NCBI RefSeq assembly: GCF_016917355.1
Contig: NZ_CP070304.1
Location: 1,674,001-1,738,000 of the forward strand
Direction: 5' to 3'
DNA from: Glaciimonas sp. PAMC28666
GTDB lineage: Bacteria > Pseudomonadota > Gammaproteobacteria > Burkholderiales > Burkholderiaceae_D
Length of the DNA: 64,000 nucleotides
Below are positions 36,343-45,394 of the stretch, piece by piece. Positions within the stretch are counted from its first letter, which is position 1. The number at the start of each line of letters is the position of its first letter. The position numbers were made by a program, and so were the translations under genes. The notes under the pieces are model-generated. The model was not told where the DNA came from. It did not search any database and was given only the letters and a program-made list of their open reading frames with translations.

Positions 36343-36546
36343 ATGAACTGCGATAATCTTATCGAATTGAATTTTCCAGAAATTAACGCTGTAGCTGGTG
36401 GTGCGGGAGCGTTATCAAATGCGCTAAATGGCGCTATCAAAGTAGTCGATCAGGTGACGAACAAAGTAACGTACGAGCTTAATGCTGCGGAACTCAGCGC
36501 TGATGAGGTGCTAACTGGCCTGGAAAGCGGCCTTAAAATTAGGTGA
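36343..36546 (+). CDS. Double-glycine leader peptide precursor (putative microcin 2)
   Basis: The product is 67 residues. The leader (MNCDNLIELNFPEINAVAGG, 20 residues) matches that of the first peptide at NLI, L, E, AVAGG in identical positions, while the 47-residue mature part (AGALSNALNGAIKVVDQVT...) shares no clear sequence with it. It contains no Cys after the leader and is amphipathic: AIKVVDQVTNKV and ADEVLTGLESGLKIR. The start has AAAGGTAAA before the ATG. It is 242 bases after the first gene. It could be the partner of a two-peptide bacteriocin. Confidence 0.78.
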   Translation: MNCDNLIELNFPEINAVAGGAGALSNALNGAIKVVDQVTNKVTYELNAAELSADEVLTGLESGLKIR

Positions 36547-36869
36547 CGGGCGTAAAAATGAGACTGAATGCCTGCTTGCCCCGGCATGCATTCAGCATCA
36601 ATGGGAACCTATCAGGGTTACTCGGCCACTGGACTTAAAAAGTTGATTTGCTCCAGATTTCGCATACCCGAATCCGGACCTCTCGAGATCGCAACACTCG
36701 TCCATCCCCGCATTCCGCGTCAGGCAACTTTGCTCAACGATATTCACTCGATATCGCCACGATCACTGCACAATATCGCACCCAATTCACGACAAAACGC
36801 TACACCGCTCCCAAGGCGCGTAAAATCGTGCATCAATCAGTTTATTGCGCGACCGCCAAGCCCTACACT
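36547..36869. other. Intergenic region after the peptide genes
   Basis: There is no supported gene. At 36563-36595 an imperfect inverted repeat (CTGAATGC ... GCATTCAG) follows the second peptide gene; it has no T-run. The open frame that enters the radical SAM gene from 36648 shows no conserved features before 36870. No immunity-like membrane protein was seen here. Confidence 0.5.
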
Positions 36870-38396
36870 ATGACCATCCTGTTATCCACTCTCAACGCGC
36901 GATATTCGCACGCGTCGCTCGGTTTACGCTATCTCCAGGCCAACATGGGTGATTTGCAGGCGCAGACGCAACTTCACGAATTTGTCATCGGTGCAAAAAC
37001 CACTGACATCGTCGAAAAACTGCTGGCCCATAAAGCCACCGACGGCAGCACCACCATAATCGGGTTTGGTGTCTATATCTGGAACATCGAAGAGTGCACA
37101 AAGGTGGTCGCCATGCTGAAATGCATCGCCCCCGAGATAGTGATCGTGCTGGGCGGGCCAGAAGTCTCGTACGAATCCGACCAGCAACAAATAGTGAAAC
37201 TGGCGGATTATCTGGTAACTGGATGGGGCGACATCACCTTCCCTGACCTGTGCCAGCAGATTCTCAAGGGCCCTAAGCCGCTGATGAAAACGCACATCGG
37301 CAAACAGCCGCCTATGGAAGACATTACGCTGCCCTATTCTCTCTATAGCGACCACGATATCGCCCACCGCACGCTGTATGTAGAAGCTTCCCGCGGATGT
37401 CCGTTCAAGTGTGAATTTTGTTTGTCGGCACTGGATAAAACTGCGTGGCCCTTCGCGCTTGATAATTTTTTGGCAGAGTTGGAATCGTTGCATGCGCGTG
37501 GTGCGCGATTGTTTAAATTCGTCGACCGCACGTTCAACTTGAATGTCAAAACCAGCCTCAAGATCATGCAGTTTTTTCTCGATAAACTGGCTGCGAATCC
37601 TGACGATCCGGTATTCGCCCATTTCGAGCTGGTCCCAGACCATCTACCTGATGCATTAAAAGAAGCGATTACCAAGTTTCCTGCGGGTGCGTTGCAATTT
37701 GAAATCGGGATTCAGAGCTTTAATCCGGAAGTCCAGGCGCTGGTGAGTCGTAAACAAAACAACCAGAAAGCCGCCGAAAACATTCGCTGGCTAATCACTG
37801 AGTCGCACGCGCATTTACACGTGGACTTGATCGCGGGATTGCCCGGCGAGGATGTCGATAGCTTCGCACGTGGCTTTGACAAACTGGTTGCACTGGAGCC
37901 GCACGAAATTCAATTCGGAATATTAAAGCGTTTGCGCGGAACCCCCATCATTCGACACACCCAGACTTTCGGCCTGGTGTTCGATCCACACCCGCCATAC
38001 ACCATCCTGGCGACGAATCTGATTGACTTTGCGACCATGCAGCGCCTCGTGCGGTTTTCACGTTATTGGGATCTGGTCGCAAATTCCGGACGTTTTTCGC
38101 ACACACTACCGATTATCCTGGGCGATACGCCGTTTTATAGTTTTATGGCGTTCTCAGACTGGCTTTATGGAAAAACCGATGCGACACATAGAATAGCGAT
38201 GGATCGCCTCGCCGGATTAGTTGGGCAATGGCTGCGTCTGCAAGGCCTAAGCGATGCGACCGTCAACGCGGTGCTAAGTACGGATTACGCTGGCCAACCG
38301 CCAAAGTTGCCGGTCAATACACCCAAGCCGGTTATCGCAAAAGACCATGCGCCGACCGCTGCGCCACAACGACAAACCCGGCATTTGACGGCTTAA
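36870..38396 (+). CDS. B12-binding radical SAM protein (DUF4080 type)
   Basis: This 508-residue protein starts MTILLSTLNARYSHASLGLRYLQANMG, a B12-binding-like domain with IVIVLGGPEVSYES. The radical SAM core follows, with the iron-sulfur motif RGCPFKCEFCLSALDK (CxxxCxxC), and ends with a DUF4080-like region (FDPHPPYTILATNLIDFATMQRLVRFSRYWDL). Such enzymes use cobalamin, iron-sulfur and SAM chemistry, often for C-methylation; the substrate is unknown. It lies after the microcin genes, but the gap and the widespread occurrence of the family give no sign of joint function. Confidence 0.9.
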   Translation: MTILLSTLNARYSHASLGLRYLQANMGDLQAQTQLHEFVIGAKTTDIVEKLLAHKATDGSTTIIGFGVYIWNIEECTKVVAMLKCIAPEIVIVLGGPEVSYESDQQQIVKLADYLVTGWGDITFPDLCQQILKGPKPLMKTHIGKQPPMEDITLPYSLYSDHDIAHRTLYVEASRGCPFKCEFCLSALDKTAWPFALDNFLAELESLHARGARLFKFVDRTFNLNVKTSLKIMQFFLDKLAANPDDPVFAHFELVPDHLPDALKEAITKFPAGALQFEIGIQSFNPEVQALVSRKQNNQKAAENIRWLITESHAHLHVDLIAGLPGEDVDSFARGFDKLVALEPHEIQFGILKRLRGTPIIRHTQTFGLVFDPHPPYTILATNLIDFATMQRLVRFSRYWDLVANSGRFSHTLPIILGDTPFYSFMAFSDWLYGKTDATHRIAMDRLAGLVGQWLRLQGLSDATVNAVLSTDYAGQPPKLPVNTPKPVIAKDHAPTAAPQRQTRHLTA

Positions 38397-38481
38397 TGCC
38401 CTCGAATGCCCTCTATTTCGCCGTAGTCAGAGCATCCTCGTCTGGCTATGGGGAAAATGTGGCATCATAACTAATCAACGA

Positions 38482-38700
38482 TCAAACCGTTACCTGACTG
38501 CGCCAGGCAGCAATCAATTGTTGTGACATGCCATCAATGCTATTTAACGAAACTTGATGCGTTTGATTAAAAATCATTAAAGCGTAAACGGTCGCCAAGG
38601 CATTAACCTCAGGCGACAATGCGCATTCCTCGCCGATTGCGGGACGCTGCAAGCGCCAGTAGTTAATGGCTTCTTCGATTTCCGGTAGCGAAATATTCAT
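38482..38700 (-). CDS. DUF3717-like small protein
   Basis: This is a 72-residue protein, MNISLPEIEEAINYWRLQRPAIGEECALSPEVNALATVYALMIFNQ, matching the short beta-proteobacterial DUF3717 family. It is soluble and of unknown function. The frame extends to a TTG at 38721; ATG 38700 is chosen for family fit. It lies after the radical SAM gene, convergent with it. Confidence 0.78.
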   Translation of the reverse strand: MNISLPEIEEAINYWRLQRPAIGEECALSPEVNALATVYALMIFNQTHQVSLNSIDGMSQQLIAAWRSQVTV

Positions 38701-38997
38701 AACCGCATTGTACTCGCGCAATTTAACTTTTTATTAAGATTCCCACGTTTATTACCTCTTTGCAGGAGGGCTAAACGCGCGATGTAATAATCTTTCCCTA
38801 AAGCGGCGTCGCCCATTCCGACAGTCAAACTTGAACTCCCGAACCGCAATCCAGGACGATTGTTTTTCAACATTCAGGTGCTATTATCGACGCAATCAAC
38901 CGCATCTGGCAAAAACAAGCACGGCCATCAGTATTCCAACGATGCCTGGCTGGCAATATGGATCGCGCCCACTTTTGAACACTGAAAGAGACAGATA

Positions 38998-39735
38998 ATG
39001 ACTTTAACGCTGACGACCGCCATCCGCGACGCTTTCACCCCAACTGGAAAATTGCGGGCCTCGATCAATCTCGGAAACCCGATTCTGGCGTATGCCGATG
39101 ACGCTGGCCACGCACAAGGCGTATCAGTCGACCTAGCCGCCGAATTGGCGAGACTGCTTGGCGCGGAAGTGGAACTGGTTGTATTCGACACGGCGGGAAA
39201 ATCAGTCGAAGCTGTGGCCGCCGAACAAGCTGACATCGGCTTTTTCGCCATCGATCCGATCCGTGGTGCCGACATCGCCTTCACCGCTGCTTACGTTTTG
39301 ATCGAAGGATATTATCTGGTTAAGCAGGATTCTCCTCTCACGACCAACGCACAAGTCGATGCAGCACAAAATCGCGTGGTAGTTGGCAAAGGCAGCGCAT
39401 ACGACTTATTTTTGACCCGTGAACTAAAGCAAGCCACCATCCTCCGAGCGCCCTCTTCCCCGACCGTAGTCGCCACTTTTTTGACGGAAAACGCGGACGT
39501 CGCGGCCGGCGTCAAACAGCAACTGGAAGCCGACGCAGCCAAGGCCGGTGGACTACGTCTGCTGGACCAGCGTTTCATGCTAATCCAGCAGGCGATGGGC
39601 CTACCAAAAAGCCGCAACACCGACGCAGCCAATTTTCTCCGACATTTCGTAGAACAAATGAAATCATCCGGATTCGTAGCCGCTGCCCTCCAACGTCACA
39701 ACGTCAAAGGCGCATCCGTTGCCGACGCTGAGTAA
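38998..39735 (+). CDS. Solute-binding-protein-like protein without a signal peptide
   Basis: This 245-residue protein resembles family 3 periplasmic solute-binding proteins: KLRASINLGNPILAYADDAGHAQGVSVDLAAELARLLGAEVELVVFDTAG, then ADIGFFAIDPIRGADIAFTAAYVLIEGYYLV and VGKGSAYDLFLTRELKQ. It begins MTLTLTTAIRDAFTPTGKL, with no signal peptide visible, and no permease or ATPase gene is beside it. It may be a cytoplasmic sensor or enzyme-like derivative of the fold. The ribosome site is weak (AAAGAGACAG). Confidence 0.75.
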   Translation: MTLTLTTAIRDAFTPTGKLRASINLGNPILAYADDAGHAQGVSVDLAAELARLLGAEVELVVFDTAGKSVEAVAAEQADIGFFAIDPIRGADIAFTAAYVLIEGYYLVKQDSPLTTNAQVDAAQNRVVVGKGSAYDLFLTRELKQATILRAPSSPTVVATFLTENADVAAGVKQQLEADAAKAGGLRLLDQRFMLIQQAMGLPKSRNTDAANFLRHFVEQMKSSGFVAAALQRHNVKGASVADAE

Positions 39736-39927
39736 CACACAGTTGACCAAACCAGGCCGCGTCGCTGGCGGAGAGAGCAAAGCGCAGCGAGCATTCCAAT
39801 GCCGAACCCGAAACCAGGAACTACGCAAACGCGTCCCAACAAGGCGTGCCCACGCAGACAGTACAGGAGGCCGGGCAGCGTAGGCGGCAAGGCGAGCACA
39901 ACGCAGCTGGGCGAGCTTACGTAAGTC

Positions 39928-40320
39928 CTAGAATGTGACCCCCGAAATTAGGATGATATTGGCGTAGGGGGTGCACTCCCCAGTCCGAACAATTGCACGC
40001 GCACCTTGCGTCAACTGTTTGAGTTCCGTGTGCGATACCACATGCTTGTCGGGCAAGCCGATATCCTCAATCTGTGCTGCCAACTCTGGACTACGTTGCG
40101 CTAACGCGTCAGCCACCACATATTGCTCCACCTGCATTTCACTCAATACTATCTTCAGGGTCTCAATAAACCCAGGAACTCCCTGTGTCAACGCCAGATC
40201 GATCAATGGCACACCGGGCGGGACTGGAAGGCCAGCATCCCCAATCACGACTTTGTCACCGTGACCCAGCGAAGCGATCAACTGTGACAATGCAATATTA
40301 AGTAGCGGCGTTTTTTTCAT
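39928..40320 (-). CDS. rbsD: D-ribose pyranase
   Basis: RbsD interconverts the beta-pyranose and beta-furanose forms of ribose so that RbsK can act. The 130 residues show the family pattern MKKTPLLNIALSQLIASLGHGDKVVIGDAGLPVP with the catalytic His in LGHGD. The end contains RTGECTPYANIILISGVTF. It is the last gene of the rbs operon. Confidence 0.95.
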   Translation of the reverse strand: MKKTPLLNIALSQLIASLGHGDKVVIGDAGLPVPPGVPLIDLALTQGVPGFIETLKIVLSEMQVEQYVVADALAQRSPELAAQIEDIGLPDKHVVSHTELKQLTQGARAIVRTGECTPYANIILISGVTF

Positions 40321-40394
40321 AGTAGTTTGGTCTGCTTATTAAATAGTATTAATCAATTCACTCGCCACCATCATGATGGCAAGGTTGGCAGCGA

Positions 40395-41315
40395 TTACAG
40401 CGTTTGTAGCAACTCACGGCGGTAAGGAATAGAGGTTTGTGCACCGATGCGCCCCACGCTCAAGGCGGCTGCACGTTGACCGAAGTTGATGGCGTCGGCT
40501 TCCCCCTCGCCGTCGGCCAGCGCAGCAACAAATCCACCAATGAAAGTATCGCCGGCGGCAGTTGTATCAATTGCTAGCGTAGGTTGCGCGGCAAAATGTT
40601 GAATGCCATCAGCCAACGCAGCGCGCACTCCTTTGGCACCGAGCGTAACTAGCACATTGGTGCAACCCAAGCTGCGCAACTCTCCAATGACCGCGTCGAT
40701 TTCCGTGTTACCCACCAAGGAGGACGGACCACGTCCGGCCAGCATTCCCGCTTCGATTTCATTCGGAATCAGGTACGAAAGTTGATTCAGCAACTCTACC
40801 GGTAATGCTTGCGCCGGCGCGGGATTCAAGACCACAATTTTTCCGAATGCATGCGCTAGCTGGATCGCATGGCGGATTGTTGCCATCGGCGTTTCAAGCT
40901 GCAACACGACCACTTTCGCCAACCTGATCAGGTCACGCGCCGCATCGATATGGGCCGGGCTGAGAGCATCATTCGCTCCAGCGGCTAACAGAATGCTGTT
41001 TTGCCCGGTCGCATCGACCGAGATCGCCGCGACACCTGAGGACATACCGGGGATGGTATGCACGTGCGTATCGTCGATATCATCATGCCGCAGCGATGCC
41101 CGCAATTCGGTACCGAAAGCATCGTCACCCAGGCACGCAATCATCGCGACCTGTCCACGTTCGCGACTCAAGCGCGCACAAGCGACCGCCTGATTTGCGC
41201 CCTTGCCACCGGGGATCGTCTGAAACTGCCCGCCCGACAACGTTTCTCCGGGATGTGGCATGCGCGGTACACGCATCACCAAGTCCATATTGATACTACC
41301 GATGACAACAATCAT
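40395..41315 (-). CDS. rbsK: Ribokinase
   Basis: RbsK phosphorylates D-ribose to ribose 5-phosphate. The 306-residue PfkB-family protein starts MIVVIGSINMDLVMRVPRMPHPGETLSG, has GGKGANQAVACARL, the ATP-site NVLVTLGAKGVRA and TTAAGDTFIGGFVAALA with the catalytic Asp in AAGD (usually GAGD). It lies between rbsR and rbsD. Confidence 0.96.
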   Translation of the reverse strand: MIVVIGSINMDLVMRVPRMPHPGETLSGGQFQTIPGGKGANQAVACARLSRERGQVAMIACLGDDAFGTELRASLRHDDIDDTHVHTIPGMSSGVAAISVDATGQNSILLAAGANDALSPAHIDAARDLIRLAKVVVLQLETPMATIRHAIQLAHAFGKIVVLNPAPAQALPVELLNQLSYLIPNEIEAGMLAGRGPSSLVGNTEIDAVIGELRSLGCTNVLVTLGAKGVRAALADGIQHFAAQPTLAIDTTAAGDTFIGGFVAALADGEGEADAINFGQRAAALSVGRIGAQTSIPYRRELLQTL

Positions 41316-41447
41316 TTGCTACTTTCCTGTTACTTAGCGATATACCTACGAAATAAAAATAAAACCGATTCGGAGCGACCTACGTTTATGGGATCAAAGA
41401 TGTTCCAGCGCAATGAGAGAGAAACTCATGCAATCGTTAAATTATTT

Positions 41448-42494
41448 CTATTTTCTATTTTTTTGGAGCTGGCCGACGTCACTAATTGCGCTCATCGTCG
41501 AGCCTCTGACATGCAGCTCCGGCGCAATAGTATGCTGTTGTGACGGCAGTTCAGGGCGCGCGATCCGCGCCAGCAAGCACTCGGCCGTGAGTTGTCCCAA
41601 CCGGCGCGTGTTCTGGGCAACGCTAGTCAATGTGGGATGGATAAATTGCGCCAGATGAATGTCATCGAACCCGACTACCGCCAGTTGTTCCGGTACCGCG
41701 ATATTACGTTCGGCGGCTGCGCGCAATGTGCCGATTGCCATTAAATCGTTACAACAAAAAATCGCGTCAGGACGTTCCGACTGCGCCATATCGAGCAAGT
41801 CGCAAGCCGCGGCATAGCCGCCAGAACTTGTAAAATCGGCATACACGCACAATGCCGCGGACAATGTTATATCGGCTTGCGTCAGCGTTTGACGTAAGCC
41901 TGCTATACGTTCACGTGATACCGCAATTTCTGCCGGTCCGCCAATACAGGCGATTCGTTTGCAGCCCAGCGCCAATAAATGTTCGGCAGCCAGAATGCCT
42001 CCACCGATATTGTCGACAGCGACCAGGTCAATCGCCAGATCGTCCGCCAAATCTTTCCTGGCCCGATCCAGCAGCACGGCAGGCACTTTCATTTTTCGCA
42101 GCAATTCCCCGTCGGCCTCACCCAGCGTGGCAACAATCAAACCATCGCAACGCTTGCTCAACAGCATGTTCAGATAGTCGCGTTGCTTGGCAGGATCGTC
42201 GTCCGAATTACATAAGATGACGCTATATCCGGCAGCGTAGCAACTATCTTCAATTCCCCGCGCTACTTCAGAAAAATAAGGATTGGTATTGTTGGGAATA
42301 ATCAGACCGATAGTGCCAGTGGTTTTAATTTTCAGCGAGCGCGCTAATGCGCTTGGCACGTAACCAAGCGCCGCCGCCGCCGCGATGACTCTTTCACGCG
42401 CGCAATCACTGACAGGACGCGTTCGATTCAGCACATGCGATACCGTGGTGTAGGATACACCCGCGGCCCGCGCTACTTCTTTGATGGTTGCCAT
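41448..42494 (-). CDS. rbsR: LacI-family repressor of the ribose operon
   Basis: This 348-residue regulator has the LacI helix-turn-helix ATIKEVARAAGVSYTTVSHVLNRTRPVSDCARERV at the N-terminus, the hinge SALARSLKIKTTGTIGLIIPN and a sugar-binding domain like that of RbsB. It is likely to bind ribose and to recognise the palindrome GCGCAAACGTTTGCGC upstream of rbsB. It is inside the operon, downstream of rbsC and upstream of rbsK. Confidence 0.92.
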   Translation of the reverse strand: MATIKEVARAAGVSYTTVSHVLNRTRPVSDCARERVIAAAAALGYVPSALARSLKIKTTGTIGLIIPNNTNPYFSEVARGIEDSCYAAGYSVILCNSDDDPAKQRDYLNMLLSKRCDGLIVATLGEADGELLRKMKVPAVLLDRARKDLADDLAIDLVAVDNIGGGILAAEHLLALGCKRIACIGGPAEIAVSRERIAGLRQTLTQADITLSAALCVYADFTSSGGYAAACDLLDMAQSERPDAIFCCNDLMAIGTLRAAAERNIAVPEQLAVVGFDDIHLAQFIHPTLTSVAQNTRRLGQLTAECLLARIARPELPSQQHTIAPELHVRGSTMSAISDVGQLQKNRK

Positions 42495-42521
42495 ATGTGC
42501 TTTGTTGGTTTGTTGTCAGAC

Positions 42522-43484
42522 TTACGCGGCGCGTTCATTGCGACGACGATAAGCATCGAATACTACCGCAGCCACAATTACCACACCGGTAATAATGCGT
42601 TTCATTGGCTCGCTGACGCCGACTTGCGCCAAACCGGCTTCCAGTACGGAAATAATCAGCACGCCGATAAATGTACTCACTACCGACCCCCGCCCGCCCA
42701 TCAGACTGGTGCCACCAATGACTACCGCAGCGATCACCTGCAACTCCAGCCCGACGCCCCCGTTAGGATCGGCCGCTTCGAGTCGCGATACCTGAAACAA
42801 CGCGCCGACGCCCGCCAGTAAACCCATCAACGCAAATACCATGATCTTGCTGGGACGCGGATTGATACCGGCGAGCCGCATCGCCTCCTCGTTGGTACCG
42901 ATACCAATCCAGTGTCGTCCGACCACTGTTTTAGTCAATACCAGCTGACCTGCGATAACGATCAACAACGCAGCCAAAAATGCCGGAGACAATCCAAATG
43001 CAATCGGTGAACTGATCGAATCTACCGCGCTGCCGATATATACCGTGCGCGAATTGGTGACTTGATAAGCCATTCCGCGTGCGATTTCCAGAACACCCAG
43101 CGACACAATAAACGATGGTATGCGCCAGCCGACCGAGATAGAACCAGTTACTGCACCACATAGAGTAGCGGCGAGAACACCCAATACGCAGGCGGGGAAC
43201 AGCCCCCAGCCCCATTGCACCATCGCCGTCGAAAGCACCGAAGCGGCGAGCGCCAGCACTGAGCCGACCGACAAGTCGATCCCGCCAATAATAAGCACAA
43301 ATGTCATGCCGACTGCCATTACTACCAGCGTGGGGATGTCATTCGATAAAGTGTTAAAAGTTTCCATCGTGAGGAAGTTTTCACTCAACACGGAAAACAA
43401 CGCGCACATGGCTAATAGCGCGCCGATCAGGCCAACATAATTCATCATGCCGGACATGGCGGTTTTCAAAGAATTTTTTTTCAT
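42522..43484 (-). CDS. rbsC: Ribose ABC transporter permease
   Basis: This 320-residue permease has about ten hydrophobic segments and the family motif MTFVLIIGGIDLSVGSVLALAASVLS, then VGRHWIGIGTNEEAMRLAGINPRPSKIMVFALMGLLAGVG and the C-terminal VVIGGTSLMGGRGSVVSTFIGVLIISVL. It is the membrane part of the ribose importer. It lies between rbsA and rbsR. Confidence 0.95.
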   Translation of the reverse strand: MKKNSLKTAMSGMMNYVGLIGALLAMCALFSVLSENFLTMETFNTLSNDIPTLVVMAVGMTFVLIIGGIDLSVGSVLALAASVLSTAMVQWGWGLFPACVLGVLAATLCGAVTGSISVGWRIPSFIVSLGVLEIARGMAYQVTNSRTVYIGSAVDSISSPIAFGLSPAFLAALLIVIAGQLVLTKTVVGRHWIGIGTNEEAMRLAGINPRPSKIMVFALMGLLAGVGALFQVSRLEAADPNGGVGLELQVIAAVVIGGTSLMGGRGSVVSTFIGVLIISVLEAGLAQVGVSEPMKRIITGVVIVAAVVFDAYRRRNERAA

Positions 43485-43554
43485 TTTCGGTACTTAAGAA
43501 AGTTCTGCAATACGTAAAAATTACACCGCTCTGTGCGCCAGGAAGATAACCCGG

Positions 43555-45168
43555 TTAACCTGCATGGGCCACGTTAGCGCTGGCTGAGGCAGCAGCATCT
43601 TTCGCCTTGGCATAGCCACTAAAAGCGGCCTGCAATATCGCATCCTGAGTCCACGCCCCGCGATTAAAAGTTTCCACCATGCGGCCCGCGCTCATGACAG
43701 CGATGCGGTCACTGATTAACATCAGTTCGCGTAAATCACTCGACACTATGATCAGCCCTTTACCTTGCTTGGCACACTCTGCCAGCAGTTGATAAATTTC
43801 GAACTTGGCACCAATGTCGATCCCGCGCGTGGGCTCGTCAAACAACATGATCGGACAATCACGGTAAAGCCAGCGCGCAATCACCACTTTCTGCTGGTTG
43901 CCGCCCGATAATTCTCCAACCGCCTGTGAGCCGCTTCGGCAACGCACTTTCAAGCGACCAATATAATCGTTCGCTACCGCCTTTTCGGCATCGTCATCGA
44001 TCCAGCCAAAATTGCTGACACTGTGCAGTTTAGCCAACGTAGTATTGGCAGCGATGGATTGAGAGAGCAATAAACCTTGCCCTTTTCGGTCTTCGGTAAT
44101 CATTGCTAGGCCCGCGGAAATGGCCGTTTGCGGGGAGGTTATTTTTGTGGGGGATGTATTCTCACCGAAAAAAAGTTCACCCTGATCAGCCCGATCAGCC
44201 CCAAAAATCAATCGAAGCAATTCGGTGCGTCCAGACCCGATCAAACCGGCGATGCCTAGTATCTCACCGGCCCGCAAATCGAACGAAGTCGGATGCACTG
44301 CGCTACCGCGCCCTAACTTGCGCACCCGCAACAGGGGTGCACCAAAGTGCCGATCACCATGCTCACGCTCGGCGTCAACGGACCGTCCGACCATCAAGCG
44401 AACCAAATCGTCGGTGCCATAACCTTGAATATCCGCATCACACACCAGTTCGCCGTCACGCAGTACAGCAATCCGGTCGGCAACCTGTTTGAGTTCTTCC
44501 AGACGATGCGAGATATACACGATGGCTACGCCGTCGGCTTTTAATCTGGCAATTTGCAGAAACAGTAGTTCGACCTCTCGGTCGGTCAGCATCGCGGTTG
44601 GCTCGTCCAGCACCAGCAAGCGGCAATCGCCGATCAGGTTACGGGCAATTTCCACCATCTGTTGATGGCCGACGCCCAATTCGCCAACCTGCTTCCAGGG
44701 ATCAATATCAGCCAGACCCACCGCCGCCATTTGCGTGCGCGCCAGAGCCTCAAGTCGCGCTCGGTCGATCCAGCCAAATCGGCTGGGTAACTGCTCCAGA
44801 TAGAGATTTTCGGCGATGCTCAGCGTTGGAATCAGATTTAATTCCTGCATCACCATACGAATACCGAGCTTCTCTGCGGCCTGGCGGGAAGTCGGTTGAT
44901 ACGGCTGACCGTCCAATAACATACTGCCTTGCGTAGCCGAAATCAGGCCGCAAACAATTTTTGATAAGGTGCTTTTTCCAGCGCCATTTTCGCCCGTCAG
45001 CGCCAATATTTGTCCGGCGCGAATCTCCAGCGAAACACCACCCAGAACCGGTTCGACGTAACTTTTTCCGATGTTGCTGAGCAAGAGTAATGGCACAGCA
45101 GGCGTGTCCCCGCCATGAACAATCTGCGGGTTATTTTTTACGGAAGAAACTTGGGGTGTATCTGACAT
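43555..45168 (-). CDS. rbsA: Ribose ABC transporter ATPase (two nucleotide-binding domains)
   Basis: A single protein carries both ATPase halves of a sugar importer (537 residues). First half: Walker A ALTGENGAGKSTLSKIVCG, signature-like LGVGHQQMVEIARNL, Walker B LLVLDEPTAML. Second half: IAGLIGSGRTELLRLIFG, GELSGGNQQKVVIARWLY and IMLFDEPTRGIDIG. The ATG at 45168 is preceded by GGTGGAGG, so the upstream frame extension to 45279 is not used. The last 25 residues are a non-conserved Ala-rich tail. Confidence 0.95.
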   Translation of the reverse strand: MSDTPQVSSVKNNPQIVHGGDTPAVPLLLLSNIGKSYVEPVLGGVSLEIRAGQILALTGENGAGKSTLSKIVCGLISATQGSMLLDGQPYQPTSRQAAEKLGIRMVMQELNLIPTLSIAENLYLEQLPSRFGWIDRARLEALARTQMAAVGLADIDPWKQVGELGVGHQQMVEIARNLIGDCRLLVLDEPTAMLTDREVELLFLQIARLKADGVAIVYISHRLEELKQVADRIAVLRDGELVCDADIQGYGTDDLVRLMVGRSVDAEREHGDRHFGAPLLRVRKLGRGSAVHPTSFDLRAGEILGIAGLIGSGRTELLRLIFGADRADQGELFFGENTSPTKITSPQTAISAGLAMITEDRKGQGLLLSQSIAANTTLAKLHSVSNFGWIDDDAEKAVANDYIGRLKVRCRSGSQAVGELSGGNQQKVVIARWLYRDCPIMLFDEPTRGIDIGAKFEIYQLLAECAKQGKGLIIVSSDLRELMLISDRIAVMSAGRMVETFNRGAWTQDAILQAAFSGYAKAKDAAASASANVAHAG

Positions 45169-45394
45169 ACGGCCTCCACCTGACGTGGCGTGGGTTGCAA
45201 AAATAAGCAACATTGGGATACCAGGCGGCGTAAAAACACCGCAATAGACGACGATAAGACAGCGCAAAAACTGATGCAAAAAGTCCGGATAGCGGGCTTA
45301 TTGGTACCATAGGCGACAGCAATACCGCTAGCGCGAATGGGACAACTTTTGCGCAAATCAGTGGACACCAATCGTGTCCACCCATCTTTCGTTC

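Noticed and set aside
36568-36873. Plus-strand open frame of about 101 codons before the radical SAM gene
   Set aside because: No conserved features or ribosome site, and a different frame from the radical SAM gene.
39696-39899. Minus-strand 67-codon frame in the gap after the solute-binding-protein gene
   Set aside because: Cys/Leu-rich, overlaps the end of the neighbouring gene and has no ribosome site; treated as chance.
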